Of a DNA stretch of 64,000 nt, positions 7,617 to 15,373 are shown piece after piece. The position numbers and the translations under genes were made by a program. Each line of letters starts with the position of its first letter. The first letter of the stretch is position 1. The notes below the pieces were generated by a model. The model did no database searches. It was not told where the DNA came from and saw only the letters and a list, made by a program, of their open reading frames with translations. The stretch spans positions 1,302,001-1,366,000 of the forward strand of contig OY970236.1 in the NCBI GenBank assembly GCA_963714155.1. The letters are read 5' to 3'. The stretch comes from VRUE01 sp963714155. Its GTDB lineage: Bacteria; Actinomycetota; Thermoleophilia; Solirubrobacterales; 70-9.

Positions 7617-8753
7617 GTGTCCCCGGAGGATTCGGAGAACGACGGAGGCTCCGTCGAACTGCCGATCTTCACGCGACGCCGGCTGATCCAGACGGGTGTC
7701 CTGGTATTCGCGCTGCTGATCGGCATCTACTTCCTCTTCCCGCGGTTGGTCGGGTTGGGCAACGCGCTGGGCAAGCTCAGCGACGCCGATCCGGTCTGGA
7801 TCACGATCGCGATCGGCTTCAACGTGGTCGCCTTCGGCACCTACGTCGCCCTCTTCAAGGCGGTGGTCGGCGGCGAGGCGCTGCGGCTGAAGTGGTCGGA
7901 GACCTACGAGATCAACATGGCCGGGCTGGCGGCGACGCTGCTCTTCTCGGCCGGCGGCGCGGGCGGGATCGTGCTCACCTTCTGGGCGCTGCGCAAGGCC
8001 GGGATGCGCCGGCACGAAGTGGCGCGGCGGATGGTCGCCTTCCTCACCCTGCACTACGCCTTCTACCCGCTGGCGCTGATCCTCTTCGGCGTGCTGCTGC
8101 GCACCGGTGTGCTCAACGGCAAGGACTCGGTCGAGCTGACGATCGTGCCGGCGGGCGTGGCCGGGGTGCTGCTGATCGGGGCCCTGCTGTTCGCCCTGGT
8201 CCCACCCGACCTCGGCGATCGGATCAACCGCCACGTCCACGGTGAGCGCGGCCAGGAGATCGCCGCCAGCATCGCCAAGGTGCCGGCGACGTTCGCCGAG
8301 GGCTTCCGCTTCGCGATCAGCCTCTTCACCCATCCCTCCAAGGGTGGCCTCGCGGTGCTCGGCGCGGCCGGCTTCTGGGCCGCCAACGTCGGCATCCTCT
8401 GGGCCTCCTTCCACGCTTTCGGCGTCCACGTGCCGCTTGCCGTCGTCGTCCAGGGCTTCTTCCTCGGCATGGTCGCCAACCTGATCCCCTTCGCCCCGGC
8501 GGGAGTGGGGGCGGTGGACGCGGGGCTGATCGGCGCCTTTGTCCTCTTCGGCCTGCCCGAGGACACCGTCTTCCCGGCGATCCTGATCTACCGCCTGGTC
8601 GCTTTCTGGATGCCGATCCCGTTTGGCGTCGTCGCTTTCTTCCAGCTGCGAACGCGGGTCCAGCACTGGGAAACAGAGGGTTTGCCGATTGACCGGGGCG
8701 GTACTATACAAAGTGAAGTAATGGCAACGCCACTAGACTCGGGACGGACATGA
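7617..8753 (+). CDS. YbhN/UPF0104-type membrane protein (LPG-synthase flippase-like)
   Basis: The 378-residue protein starts at GTG 7617. It has about eight transmembrane helices and the pattern of the lysylphosphatidylglycerol synthase transmembrane region. Typical stretches are LLFSAGGAGGIVLTFW and the late motif LIPFAPAGVGAVDAGLIGAF, which carries the conserved P-x-G-x-G-x-x-[DE] element. No aminoacyl-transfer domain is attached, so it is probably a lipid flippase-like or unknown-function member. Its stop overlaps the trxB start (ATGA). The overlap suggests cotranscription, although trxB also seems to have its own promoter inside this gene. Confidence 0.8.
   Translation: MSPEDSENDGGSVELPIFTRRRLIQTGVLVFALLIGIYFLFPRLVGLGNALGKLSDADPVWITIAIGFNVVAFGTYVALFKAVVGGEALRLKWSETYEINMAGLAATLLFSAGGAGGIVLTFWALRKAGMRRHEVARRMVAFLTLHYAFYPLALILFGVLLRTGVLNGKDSVELTIVPAGVAGVLLIGALLFALVPPDLGDRINRHVHGERGQEIAASIAKVPATFAEGFRFAISLFTHPSKGGLAVLGAAGFWAANVGILWASFHAFGVHVPLAVVVQGFFLGMVANLIPFAPAGVGAVDAGLIGAFVLFGLPEDTVFPAILIYRLVAFWMPIPFGVVAFFQLRTRVQHWETEGLPIDRGGTIQSEVMATPLDSGRT
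8682..8710 (+). promoter_or_regulatory. Candidate sigma-70-type promoter of trxB
   Basis: TTGCCG (8682-8687) and TATACA (8705-8710) are separated by 17 nt and lie inside the 3' end of the preceding gene, 39 nt before the trxB ATG. Each hexamer matches four of six consensus positions. This would let thioredoxin reductase respond to stress independently of the upstream membrane protein gene. Confidence 0.4.
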
Positions 8754-9760
8754 CAGAGACTAAGAAGGTCGAGAACGTGATCATCGTCGGCGGTGGGCCC
8801 GCCGGCTACACCGCGGCGCTCTACACCGCGCGTGCCAACCTCGAGCCGCTCGTCTTCGAGGGCTTCCAGTGGGGTGGTCAGCTGCAGAACACGACCGACG
8901 TCGAGAACTATCCCGGTTACCCCGAGGGGATCATGGGGCCGGAGATGATGAACCAGTTTCGCGCTCAGGCGGAGCGCTTTGGCACCCGCTTCGTCACCGA
9001 TGACGTCGACCGGGTCGAGCTCTCCGACGGCGGCGTGCAGAAGGTCTTCCTCGGCGACGAGGAGTACCAGGCCAAAGCGGTGATCCTGGCGATGGGGGCG
9101 GAGCCGCAGCGGCTCGGCATCCCCGGCGAGCTGGAGCTCAGCGGTTGCGGCGTGTCGACCTGCGGTGTCTGCGACGGCGCCTTCTTCAAAGACCAGAAAG
9201 TGCTCGTGATCGGCGGCGGCGACTCGGCAATGGAGGACTCGATCTTCATCTCCAAGTACGCCAGCGAGCTGACGGTGGTCAACCGTCGCGATGAGTTCCG
9301 CGCCTCGAAGATCATGTTCGACCGGGCCAAGGAGCAGGGCAACATCAACTTTAAGACTCCCTACGTGGCGGAGGAGTTCGTCGCCAGCGACAAGGGCCGG
9401 CTCGACCACGTGCGCCTGCGCAATACCGAGACCGGTGAGAGCGAGGACGTCAAGACCGACGGCGCCTTCATCGCGATCGGCCACATACCCCGCTCCGAGG
9501 TCGTCACCGGCCAGGTCAACACCGACGAGAACGGCTACATCCTCACCGAGGGTGGCTCGACCCGCACCAACCTGGCGGGCGTCTTCGCCGTCGGCGACGT
9601 CGTCGACCACATCTACCGCCAGGCGGTCACCGCCGCCGGCAGCGGCTGCAAGGGCGCCCTCGACGCCGAGTGGTACCTACGCGACACGCCGCCCTCGCCT
9701 GAGGCGCACTGGTTGCCCGGCGGCGAGCCCGTCGAGGTCGCACCGACGCCGAGTACTTAG
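8750..9760 (+). CDS. trxB: Thioredoxin reductase (NADPH)
   Basis: TrxB passes electrons from NADPH through FAD and a redox disulfide to thioredoxin. The 336-residue protein has the FAD-binding motif VGGGPAGYTAALYTARA (13-29), the active-site motif CGVCD (138-142) and the NADPH-binding motif VIGGGDSAMED (153-163). FAVGDV lies near the end. The usual active site is CATCD; the two residues between the cysteines differ, which is common in actinobacteria. A C-terminal tail of about 25 residues beyond the core is rich in proline. The 1-Cys peroxiredoxin at 21536 and MsrA at 26694 are other thiol-linked repair enzymes in the window. Confidence 0.95.
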   Translation: MTETKKVENVIIVGGGPAGYTAALYTARANLEPLVFEGFQWGGQLQNTTDVENYPGYPEGIMGPEMMNQFRAQAERFGTRFVTDDVDRVELSDGGVQKVFLGDEEYQAKAVILAMGAEPQRLGIPGELELSGCGVSTCGVCDGAFFKDQKVLVIGGGDSAMEDSIFISKYASELTVVNRRDEFRASKIMFDRAKEQGNINFKTPYVAEEFVASDKGRLDHVRLRNTETGESEDVKTDGAFIAIGHIPRSEVVTGQVNTDENGYILTEGGSTRTNLAGVFAVGDVVDHIYRQAVTAAGSGCKGALDAEWYLRDTPPSPEAHWLPGGEPVEVAPTPST

Positions 9761-9782
9761 GGAGGACGCGGTAAGGACAGCA

Positions 9783-9801
9783 AGCCGCTGGGCAAGCGGC
9801 T
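9783..9801 (+). terminator. Hairpin after trxB
   Basis: AGCCGCT and AGCGGCT form a 7-bp stem with a 5-nt loop, 22 nt after the trxB stop. There is no T-run, as often in GC-rich actinobacteria, so termination is only inferred from position. Confidence 0.35.
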
Positions 9802-9814
9802 ACCGTAGCCAGCG

Positions 9815-10705
9815 ATGCCGCTGGCGTTGATCTTGCTCGCTGCGTGGAGCGCGAATTCCTGGAATGCCGCCGGACAGGTGATCTTGGCTGTCGGCGCGAT
9901 CGTCGCGGCTGGGTGGGCGATTTTCACCTATCGCCGCGCCAAGAGAGCCGAGGCCGCCCGATGGCTGCAGGGGCTGTTCCGGGACTTCTATACCGATCCC
10001 ACGATTGTCAGCGCTCGCGAGGTTCTCGAGTACGACTTCGAGAAGGAGGCCGCACAGCTTCTCGAGTGGCGTGTGACCGACCGCGATATCCCACTTGGCG
10101 CGGAGGATCGGGACACGCTCAGACAGGTCGACCTGGTCCTCAATTACTTCGAGCAGCTTCTATATCTGGAGAGCCAGGGACTGATCGCCAAGCACGACCG
10201 GGAGGTCTTCTTCCAGTACTGGTTTGAGCTGATGCGCGAGCCCAACCGGGCTGCGCTGCGACGATATCTCGCCCGCTGCGGCTACGAGCGATGCGCTGAG
10301 TGGCTCGAAGCTGAGTCATCGGAGTGCATAGCGGTATATGGATCCCTGATGAGCGAGTATCCGACCCAGGACAAATTGGGCATTCGCGAGATGCTCGAGC
10401 TCGTCGGTCCTTGTTCGATCGAAGGGCACCTCTTCAGCCGGGGCCGATTTCCGTGCATCGTTCCCGGCGACGGAAGCGTACGCGGAGAGCTCTTTGTGGT
10501 TCGCGATCCGGCGGTATTTAAGATCATCGACGAGCTCGAGCACTACGAGGCCGCCGATCCGGAGGGCTCGATGTATCGCCGGCGTTGCGTTCGTCTCATA
10601 GAGCCAAGCGGCAGGGACGCATGGACCTACGTCTGGAATTCCTCCGAGCAAGACCTCGTCCAAATTCCCTCTGGATCATGGGTTGACTTCGACGGGAAGG
10701 AATGA
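9815..10705 (+). CDS. Membrane-anchored protein with C-terminal GGCT-like domain
   Basis: The 296-residue protein is a fusion. Residues 1-40 contain a transmembrane helix (VILAVGAIVAAGWAIF). Residues 40-165 form a helical domain like DUF4760, with WLQGLFRDFYTDP and FFQYWFELMREPN. From residue 170 a gamma-glutamylcyclotransferase-like fold begins with VYGSLM, continues with IEGHLFSRGRFPCIVPGDG and GELFVV, and has IIDELEHYE, where the Glu is the expected catalytic acid. The final part YRRRCVRLIE is also typical. The substrate is unknown. TACCGT lies 8 nt upstream of the ATG. The gene overlaps the acetyltransferase gene downstream by 4 nt, so the two are coupled. Confidence 0.7.
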   Translation: MPLALILLAAWSANSWNAAGQVILAVGAIVAAGWAIFTYRRAKRAEAARWLQGLFRDFYTDPTIVSAREVLEYDFEKEAAQLLEWRVTDRDIPLGAEDRDTLRQVDLVLNYFEQLLYLESQGLIAKHDREVFFQYWFELMREPNRAALRRYLARCGYERCAEWLEAESSECIAVYGSLMSEYPTQDKLGIREMLELVGPCSIEGHLFSRGRFPCIVPGDGSVRGELFVVRDPAVFKIIDELEHYEAADPEGSMYRRRCVRLIEPSGRDAWTYVWNSSEQDLVQIPSGSWVDFDGKE

Positions 10706-11196
10706 GCGTGGACGAGAGACAGAACGTGCAGCTGCGCAACTGCACGCCCGCCGACGTTGAGGGAATTGCTCGGTTTATCGCCTCCTGTCCGCCGCTGGAC
10801 CTGCATACGTCATTCACTTACTGGGTGACCTTCGAGTATTGGGGGGACCTGTGTTTTGCCGCTCGGTTGGGCGGGCGGATCGTGGGATACGCGTCGGCGA
10901 TCGGATCTGGGCGCGACGGCGAGGTCCTTTACCTATGGCAGGTTGGAGTTGCCGACGAGCTGCGGTCGACCGGACTCGGACGACGGCTGATCGAGTCGGT
11001 TGCAGACGCCGGCAGACGCCGCGGATTTCGCGAGCTGCAGGTCTCTATTGCGCCCGGCAACGAGGCGAGCTTTCGCGCGTTTTCGGGGTTTGCGACCTCC
11101 CTGGGTCAGCCGCTCGAGAGAGCCGGAGAAGTGTCCTTCGCCGAGCCCGATGGCAAGCTCGTGCGGGAGGATGTCTACGCGCTCAAGATCGCTTAG
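10702..11196 (+). CDS. GNAT acetyltransferase, EctA-like
   Basis: This 164-residue protein has the GNAT fold. Its best resemblance is to L-2,4-diaminobutyrate acetyltransferase (EctA): SCPPLDLHTSFTYW near residue 28, then VLYLWQVGVADELRSTGLGRRL with the acetyl-CoA loop. In EctA the matching text is CPPLDxNSxYxYL and LFVWQVAV. No ectB or ectC lies nearby, so ectoine synthesis is not supported here, and the acceptor may be another amine. ATGA overlap with the GGCT-fusion gene suggests the two proteins act on the same small molecule. The 3' end overlaps greA by 4 nt in convergent orientation. Confidence 0.7.
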   Translation: MSVDERQNVQLRNCTPADVEGIARFIASCPPLDLHTSFTYWVTFEYWGDLCFAARLGGRIVGYASAIGSGRDGEVLYLWQVGVADELRSTGLGRRLIESVADAGRRRGFRELQVSIAPGNEASFRAFSGFATSLGQPLERAGEVSFAEPDGKLVREDVYALKIA

Positions 11197-11681
11197 CCGA
11201 CGAGCTTCTGTACGACGAAGGTGCGGGCGCCTTTGGGCGTTTCGATCTTGATTGGCTTGCCGACTTTGGCGTTGAGCAGGGCGCGGCCGATTGGAGACTC
11301 GGCGGAGAGGCGGCCTTCGGCCAGGTTGGCTTCGGTTGAGCCGACCAGGGTCCAGGTGTTGGCCTCGCCTTTTGCCTCGTCGAGGACCTCGGCGGTGCGG
11401 CCGAAGGCGAAGGTGTCTGCGGCGGTGGCGTCCACCTCGACCACGACGGCGGTGCGCAGGCGCTCGCGCAGGCGCTTGATTTTGGTCTCGAGGTGGGCCT
11501 GGTCTTCCTTGGCGATGTGGTACTCGGCGTTCTCCTTGAGGTCGCCTTCCTCGCGGGCGACTTTGATCCTCGCCGCCATTTTGGTTCGGGCATCTCCTTC
11601 GAGCTGCTCGATTTCCTCGCGCAGGGCAGTCATGCCCTCCTCGGTTATTGGCTCCCCGCCTGTCGTTTCGGTGTCATCCAT
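11193..11681 (-). CDS. greA: Transcription elongation factor GreA
   Basis: GreA rescues backtracked RNA polymerase by stimulating transcript cleavage. The 162-residue protein has the N-terminal coiled coil with the tip motif EEGDLKENAEYHIAKEDQA, including the acidic residues that enter the polymerase channel. The C-terminal FKBP-like domain contains SPIGRALLNAKVGKPIKI. An acidic N-terminal extension of about 12 residues precedes the usual start. An AAGG/TGAGG stretch lies just before the ATG. It is transcribed alone, divergently from the zinc-finger gene. Confidence 0.95.
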   Translation of the reverse strand: MDDTETTGGEPITEEGMTALREEIEQLEGDARTKMAARIKVAREEGDLKENAEYHIAKEDQAHLETKIKRLRERLRTAVVVEVDATAADTFAFGRTAEVLDEAKGEANTWTLVGSTEANLAEGRLSAESPIGRALLNAKVGKPIKIETPKGARTFVVQKLVG

Positions 11682-11699
11682 TGCCTCAGCCTTTCAGAT

Positions 11700-12014
11700 G
11701 TGCGTGCCCGTGGCGCGATCCGAGCGCGCTATCGTCAACGTACGGCCTCCTGCTCCCACATCCGCACAATCGAGATCTTCGACCCGCCGGCGGAGGTCGC
11801 CGGCTGTGAGGTGTGCTTGGAGCTCGGTATGCAGTGGGTCCATCTGCGCATGTGCCAGAGCTGTGGGCACATCGGCTGCTGCGACAACTCGGAGGGTAAG
11901 CACGCGACCGCGCACCATGCCGCGACCGGTCATCCCGTCATCCGCTCGGTCGAGCCCGGCGAGGACTGGAGCTGGTGCTACGAGGACGAGCTGATGTTCC
12001 GCCTCGCCCGCTGA
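11700..12014 (+). CDS. UBP-type zinc finger protein
   Basis: The core of this protein is a ubiquitin-hydrolase-type zinc finger (ZnF_UBP). It has CSHIRTIEI, then GCEVCLELG, RMCQSCGHIGCCDNS and KHATAHHAATGHPVIRS, followed by the end motif EDWSWCYEDELMF. The Cys and His spacing is complete. In bacteria these small domains are widespread in actinobacteria, and their role is not settled. The frame is open well upstream, but greA occupies that region, so I chose GTG 11700-11702, giving 104 residues. This leaves only 18 nt between the two divergent genes, so the true start remains uncertain. Confidence 0.7.
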   Translation: MRARGAIRARYRQRTASCSHIRTIEIFDPPAEVAGCEVCLELGMQWVHLRMCQSCGHIGCCDNSEGKHATAHHAATGHPVIRSVEPGEDWSWCYEDELMFRLAR

Positions 12015-12023
12015 GCGCTCGCT

Positions 12024-13505
12024 CTAACGACTCAGCTTCTTCTTCAGCACGACGGTCTTGAAACGCTTGATTGCCTTGCCGCCTTCAGGTGTGTAGGAGA
12101 TCCGAGCCTTGACCTTTGCCTTGCCGCTGTTGGCCAGCTTGATCTTCGCTTTGCCGCTGGCGCGAACGATGAGCTTGACGGTGCCCGTTGCCTTCCTTCT
12201 CGGCACGTTGGTGACGCCCTTGCCGTAGAGGTCAATGCGACCCGCGCCTGTCACGGCAACTCGCAGGGCTGCCGTGCCCTTCTTGCGGTTGTAGGTGACC
12301 TTCTTGAAGCCGACCGTCGCATTGACGGAGAAGTCGATCGCGCTCACGGCGTTTTCCGAGCCGGCGAAGTTGGTGGCCGTAACGACGCAGCTGTAGGTGC
12401 CCACCTTGTTCGCCGTGAAGGTCGGGGACGTGGCACCGGCTTCGGCTTTGCCGTTCCGGAACCATTGGTAAGAGAAGGTCTGCGGGGCGAGGGCCAGGAA
12501 CGATTCGGTTCGGTCGGCAAACCATTTCCCCTGGGAGCAGGTGAGAGTCGATCCCGGTTTGTGCGCTCCCAGCACCGCTGGGGACTCCGCGTTGTGGGGT
12601 CGTTCGAGCACGACCGGCAAGCCGGTGCCTTCCAGGGTCGCCCCGCTTGTGTTGATCTGTTCGCCCGGGCCGCCAGCGGGGTTGACATAGGCGAGCGAGT
12701 TGTTGCTGTAGTTGGCCCAGATGATCGTGCCGGAAAAGTTGATGGCGAGACCGAACGGACCATTGACGGGCGCTCCAGCGGTATTGAGCTGCCCTCCGCC
12801 GCCGCCGCTGAGGTTGGCGTAGGCGATCGTGCTGTTGCCGAAGTTGGTCCAGTAGATCCGGCTGCGCGGAAGGTCGACCGCGACGCCTTCAGGGTTGTCA
12901 ACGATTGCCCCGGTGGTATCGAGGTCACCGCCTCCGCCTGTGCCGTTGAGGTTGGTGAAGGAGATCGTGTTGCCTCCGTAGTTGCTCCAATAGACCCGTC
13001 CCGCGGTCGGATTGAGCGCGAGGCCCGCGGGTTCATCCACGGTGGCACCCGTCGTATTGAGGTCACCTCCGCCCGAGCCGTTGAGGTTGGCGAAGGAGAT
13101 CTTTCCCGCACTCGTGTTGGCCCAGTAGAGCCTGCCGCCGGTGGGATCGATGGCGAGGCCGGTGATCGAACCCGCTGTCGCGCCGGCCGTGTTGAGCAAG
13201 GCGCCGCCGCTGCCGTTCAGATTGGCATAGTGGATCGCGTTGTCGTCGCGGTTGGCCCAGTAGAGCCTGCCGGCCGCGGCATCGATGGCCAAGCCACTCG
13301 GCCGACCAACGGGCGCCCCGGTGATCGGAACGTCTCCTGCGCCGCTTCCATCTGTGTTGGCATGGGAGATCTTGTTGCCGTCGATGTTGACCCAGTAGAC
13401 GCTGTTGGCGGCGTGTGCGGCAGCAGCGAGGAAGAGGCAGAGCAAAGCCGCTGTGACCATGGCAATGCCTGTCTTGCGCACCGGTCGAGTCGTTGCTTCG
13501 GGCAT
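12024..13505 (-). CDS. Secreted YWTD-type beta-propeller protein with Ig-like domain
   Basis: The 493-residue protein has a signal peptide (about residues 1-33, cleavage after AHA). It then has six or more repeats of about 43 residues carrying GLAID, GR[LIV]YWxN and ANLNGSGG. This is the pattern of LDL-receptor class B repeats, which fold as a six-bladed propeller. The region from about 310 to 395 looks like an Ig-like domain (SYQWFRNG, GTYSCVVTATNFAGS). The last 100 residues are lysine-rich and possibly bind the wall. The enzymatic role, if any, is unknown; extracellular binding is the likely job. AGGAG lies just before the ATG. Confidence 0.75.
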   Translation of the reverse strand: MPEATTRPVRKTGIAMVTAALLCLFLAAAAHAANSVYWVNIDGNKISHANTDGSGAGDVPITGAPVGRPSGLAIDAAAGRLYWANRDDNAIHYANLNGSGGALLNTAGATAGSITGLAIDPTGGRLYWANTSAGKISFANLNGSGGGDLNTTGATVDEPAGLALNPTAGRVYWSNYGGNTISFTNLNGTGGGGDLDTTGAIVDNPEGVAVDLPRSRIYWTNFGNSTIAYANLSGGGGGQLNTAGAPVNGPFGLAINFSGTIIWANYSNNSLAYVNPAGGPGEQINTSGATLEGTGLPVVLERPHNAESPAVLGAHKPGSTLTCSQGKWFADRTESFLALAPQTFSYQWFRNGKAEAGATSPTFTANKVGTYSCVVTATNFAGSENAVSAIDFSVNATVGFKKVTYNRKKGTAALRVAVTGAGRIDLYGKGVTNVPRRKATGTVKLIVRASGKAKIKLANSGKAKVKARISYTPEGGKAIKRFKTVVLKKKLSR

Positions 13506-13541
13506 TTCTCCTCCTGCGGGTTGTGCAGCGGAGGGGGGACT

Positions 13542-15371
13542 CTAGTCCGGGGTGACGATGGCGAAGCCCGGGTCGGGCTCGTCGAGCAGGCCGAGCAGCT
13601 CGCCCAACTTGATCCCGTCGCCCTCGATGCGGAGGCGCCCGCTCTCGGCCAGCTCGCCGATGTCCGCCGTTTTGAGCAGTAGTTGGTTGAGGGCCCCGCG
13701 CTCGACCAGGAGGGTCGCGTCGGCCTCGTCACCGTGGCTGCCTGGCTTGTGGCGCAGGACGCCGTTGCGGACGGTGATCGCGTGCTGCTCGTCGGGGTCG
13801 CTGACCTGCCAGTCGATCCGCAGGTGCTGCTCGGCGGCGCGCGGGCCGTTGAGGCGGATCGCCATCGCATCGAGCAGCTGGCTGACCGTGAGGTGGGCGA
13901 TGACGTCGGGCGGGGCGGCGCTGGTCGGCGTGCCGGAGGTGCCCTCGCGCAGCTCCTTCGCTCCCATCAGGAAGAAGTTGCGCCAGCTGGCGTTCTCAGC
14001 GCCGTGGCCGAGCCGCGTGAGCGCGTCGGCCTGCAGCTCGCGCGCCGCTTGGTTCTCCGGCTCGGCGAAGACGAGGTGGTTGACCACCTCGGCGACCCAG
14101 CGGTAGTCGCCTTCATCGAAGCTGGCGCGAGCCTTCTCCAGCACCGCCTCGGCGCCGCCGATGAACTCGACGTAGCGCTTCGCCTGCTCGACCGGCGGGT
14201 GCTCCCAGAGGTGGGCGGGGTTGCCGTCGAACCAGCCCATGTAGCGCTGGTAGATCGCCTTGGTGTTGTGGCTGATCGAGCCGTAGTACTCGCGGCAGTG
14301 CCACTCCTCGGCGAGGCTCGGCGGCAGCTCGATCAGCTCGGCGATCTCCGGCCCGGTGTGGCCCTGGTTGAGCAGGCGCAGGGTCTGGTCGTGCAGGTAG
14401 GTGTAGAGGTCGCGCTGCTTTTCGAGGTAGTCGACGATCTGCTCGCCGCCCCAGAGCGGCCAGTGATGGCCGGCGAAGAGGACATCGGAGTCCGCGCCGA
14501 AGAGCTCGATCGCCTCGTCGAGGTAGTGGGCCCAGACACGTGGGTCGCGGACCAGGGCGCCACGCGGGGTGAGGATGTTGTGCATCGAGCGGGCGGCGTT
14601 GTCGGCGATGCAGAGCACGCGGGCGTCGGGGAAGTGGATGTTCATCTCGGCCGGCGCCTCGGTCCCCGGGGTCAGCTGGAAGCGCATCCGCACGCCGTCG
14701 ACGAGCTCCTCCTGGCCGGTCTCGACGATGTCGAGGTTGGGCGGGATCAGCGTGATCGTGCCCAGTGAGGTGGTCTGGCCGAGGCCGGAGCCGATCTGCC
14801 CGTCGGGCCCGCGCTCGAGCAGTGCCCCGTACATGTAGCCGGCCCGCCGGGCCATCGCCGTGCCGGCGAAGACGTTCTCGCTGACCGCGTGGTGGAGGAA
14901 GCCGGCCGGAGCGAGGATCGGGATGTGGCGGGCCTCGATCTCCTCGGGTGAGAGGACGCCTTTGGCGCCGCCGAAGTGGTCGACGTGGCTGTGGGTGTAG
15001 ATCAGCCCGGTGACGGGGCGATCGCCGCGGTGCTCGCGGTAGAGCGCGAGGGCCGCGGCCGCGGTCTCGGCCGAGACCAGCGGGTCGATCACGACGATGC
15101 CCTCGCGGCCCTCGACCACGTGCATGTTGGAGAGGTCGAAGCCGCGCAGCTGGAAGAAGCCGGGGGCGAGCTCGAAGAGGCCGGCGATGCGGCAGAGCTG
15201 CGACTGGCGCCAGAGGCTCGGGTTCGCCGTCGGCGGTGGCTCGGAGTCGAGGAAGTCGTAGGACTCGAGCTCCCAGACAACGCGGCCATTCTCGTCTTCG
15301 ACCCGAGGCGGATCGAAGGGGGCGATCAGGCCGCGGCGCGCTTGCTCGAAGTCGTCGCGGCTCTCGGTCAC
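13542..15371 (-). CDS. Linear alkyl sulfatase, SdsA/BDS1 type (metallo-beta-lactamase fold)
   Basis: Enzymes of this family hydrolyse primary alkyl sulfates such as dodecyl sulfate to the alcohol and sulfate. The 609-residue protein has the zinc motif THSHVDH at 126-132, a further metal region FPDARVLCIADNAARSMHN, and GHHWPLWGG with another metal His. A helical dimerisation domain (about 330-470) precedes a C-terminal SCP2-like lipid-binding domain (about 490-609). No signal peptide is visible, so it appears cytoplasmic, unlike secreted SdsA1. GTG start 2 nt after the preceding stop puts it at the end of the beta-oxidation operon, which fits degradation of the released alcohol after its oxidation. 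Confidence 0.88.
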   Translation of the reverse strand: MTESRDDFEQARRGLIAPFDPPRVEDENGRVVWELESYDFLDSEPPPTANPSLWRQSQLCRIAGLFELAPGFFQLRGFDLSNMHVVEGREGIVVIDPLVSAETAAAALALYREHRGDRPVTGLIYTHSHVDHFGGAKGVLSPEEIEARHIPILAPAGFLHHAVSENVFAGTAMARRAGYMYGALLERGPDGQIGSGLGQTTSLGTITLIPPNLDIVETGQEELVDGVRMRFQLTPGTEAPAEMNIHFPDARVLCIADNAARSMHNILTPRGALVRDPRVWAHYLDEAIELFGADSDVLFAGHHWPLWGGEQIVDYLEKQRDLYTYLHDQTLRLLNQGHTGPEIAELIELPPSLAEEWHCREYYGSISHNTKAIYQRYMGWFDGNPAHLWEHPPVEQAKRYVEFIGGAEAVLEKARASFDEGDYRWVAEVVNHLVFAEPENQAARELQADALTRLGHGAENASWRNFFLMGAKELREGTSGTPTSAAPPDVIAHLTVSQLLDAMAIRLNGPRAAEQHLRIDWQVSDPDEQHAITVRNGVLRHKPGSHGDEADATLLVERGALNQLLLKTADIGELAESGRLRIEGDGIKLGELLGLLDEPDPGFAIVTPD

Positions 15372-15373
15372 GG

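Noticed and set aside
8750..9760. Altered active site of thioredoxin reductase (CGVCD instead of CATCD) as a novelty
   Set aside because: Both cysteines and the Asp are kept, and the middle residues vary among actinobacteria.
10702..11196. Ectoine biosynthesis gene ectA
   Set aside because: Although EctA-like, it has no ectB or ectC neighbours and is coupled to the GGCT fusion, so ectoine synthesis cannot be claimed.
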